A DNA stretch of 64,000 nucleotides, taken from RGIG5952 sp045627605. GTDB lineage: Bacteria > Verrucomicrobiota > Kiritimatiellia > RFP12 > JAAYLN01. The translations under genes were made by a program, and so were the position numbers. Shown here piece after piece: positions 63,935 through 64,000 of this stretch (position 1 is the first letter of the stretch; the number at the start of each line of letters is the position of its first letter). The stretch is taken from NCBI GenBank assembly GCA_045627605.1, contig JAZQOA010000086.1, forward strand, positions 28,549-92,548. Direction: 5' to 3'. The notes beneath the pieces are model-generated. The model made no database searches, was not told the DNA's origin, and was given only the letters and a program-made list of their open reading frames with translations.

Positions 63935-64000
63935 TTACACGGCGATGGGTCTTCGCGACCGCATCACCCCGCGCAGGAGTGCGATGAGGATTCCGTTTTC
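63935..64000 (-). CDS. C-terminal end of an unknown minus-strand gene (partial)
   Basis: A minus-strand frame enters from the window edge and ends with TAA at 63937-63935. Its last residues are ENGILIALLRGVMRSRRPIA plus V. A short hydrophobic stretch followed by arginines recalls the tail of PEP-CTERM sorting signals, but only 21 codons can be seen, so this is a weak call. Confidence 0.25.
   Translation of the reverse strand, partial: ENGILIALLRGVMRSRRPIAV

Overview
The window comes from a GC-rich, Gram-negative-type bacterium. The best fit is a fermentative member of the PVC superphylum (Kiritimatiellota or Lentisphaerota-like). This is an inference from gene content: DUF4838 and 'LFVDDFLVE' propeller glycosidases, neutral-ceramidase-like hydrolases, a DUF6785-type membrane protein beside a giant FtsX-like protein, a ferredoxin-dependent 2-oxoacid oxidoreductase, and DapF. 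Almost all real genes outside 28-40 kb lie on the minus strand. The many long plus-strand frames there are shadows of GC-rich genes.

Layout. 1-5.1 kb: an edge-cut receiver/transmembrane receptor, a GAF-PAS-GAF hybrid histidine kinase and a lone DhaK. 5.2-17.2 kb: a tight seven-gene minus-strand operon for glycan or glycoside breakdown (beta-helix/barrel fusion, sialidase-like propeller, TIM-barrel protein, GNAT, a GDPD-sialidase fusion, a propeller glycosidase, DUF4838). 17.3-21 kb: an FAD oxidoreductase with two tandem UlaG-like metallo-beta-lactamase proteins, then tRNA-Asp(GTC) and a decayed alpha/beta hydrolase. 21.7-28 kb: a sugar isomerase-like gene followed by three secreted proteins.

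28.1-35.9 kb is the main find: a plus-strand Wadjet-type SMC anti-plasmid operon in the order jetB, NYN-LOTUS gene, jetC, jetD, jetA. The genes overlap or nearly touch, and a putative RNase (NYN fold plus OST-HTH/LOTUS domain) is built in between jetB and jetC. It is followed by an AAA-ATPase/PD-(D/E)XK gene and two less GC-rich secreted or hypothetical genes, so 28-39.3 kb looks like a defence/accessory island. Several promoters here put the -10 box 6-8 bases from the start codon with no Shine-Dalgarno, suggesting leaderless mRNAs.

39.4-64 kb is mostly core metabolism: a phosphodiester glycosidase, a ferredoxin:2-oxoacid oxidoreductase operon (with fused beta-gamma subunits), citramalate synthase with a DUF1015 protein, a sugar-binding lipoprotein with ceramidase-like and Gfo/Idh/MocA enzymes, a membrane pair (DUF6785 plus a pseudo-M28/FtsX giant), and a valS-prc-dapF operon. 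The last bases carry the end of a further minus-strand frame. No CRISPR array, integrase, transposase or rRNA gene was seen.
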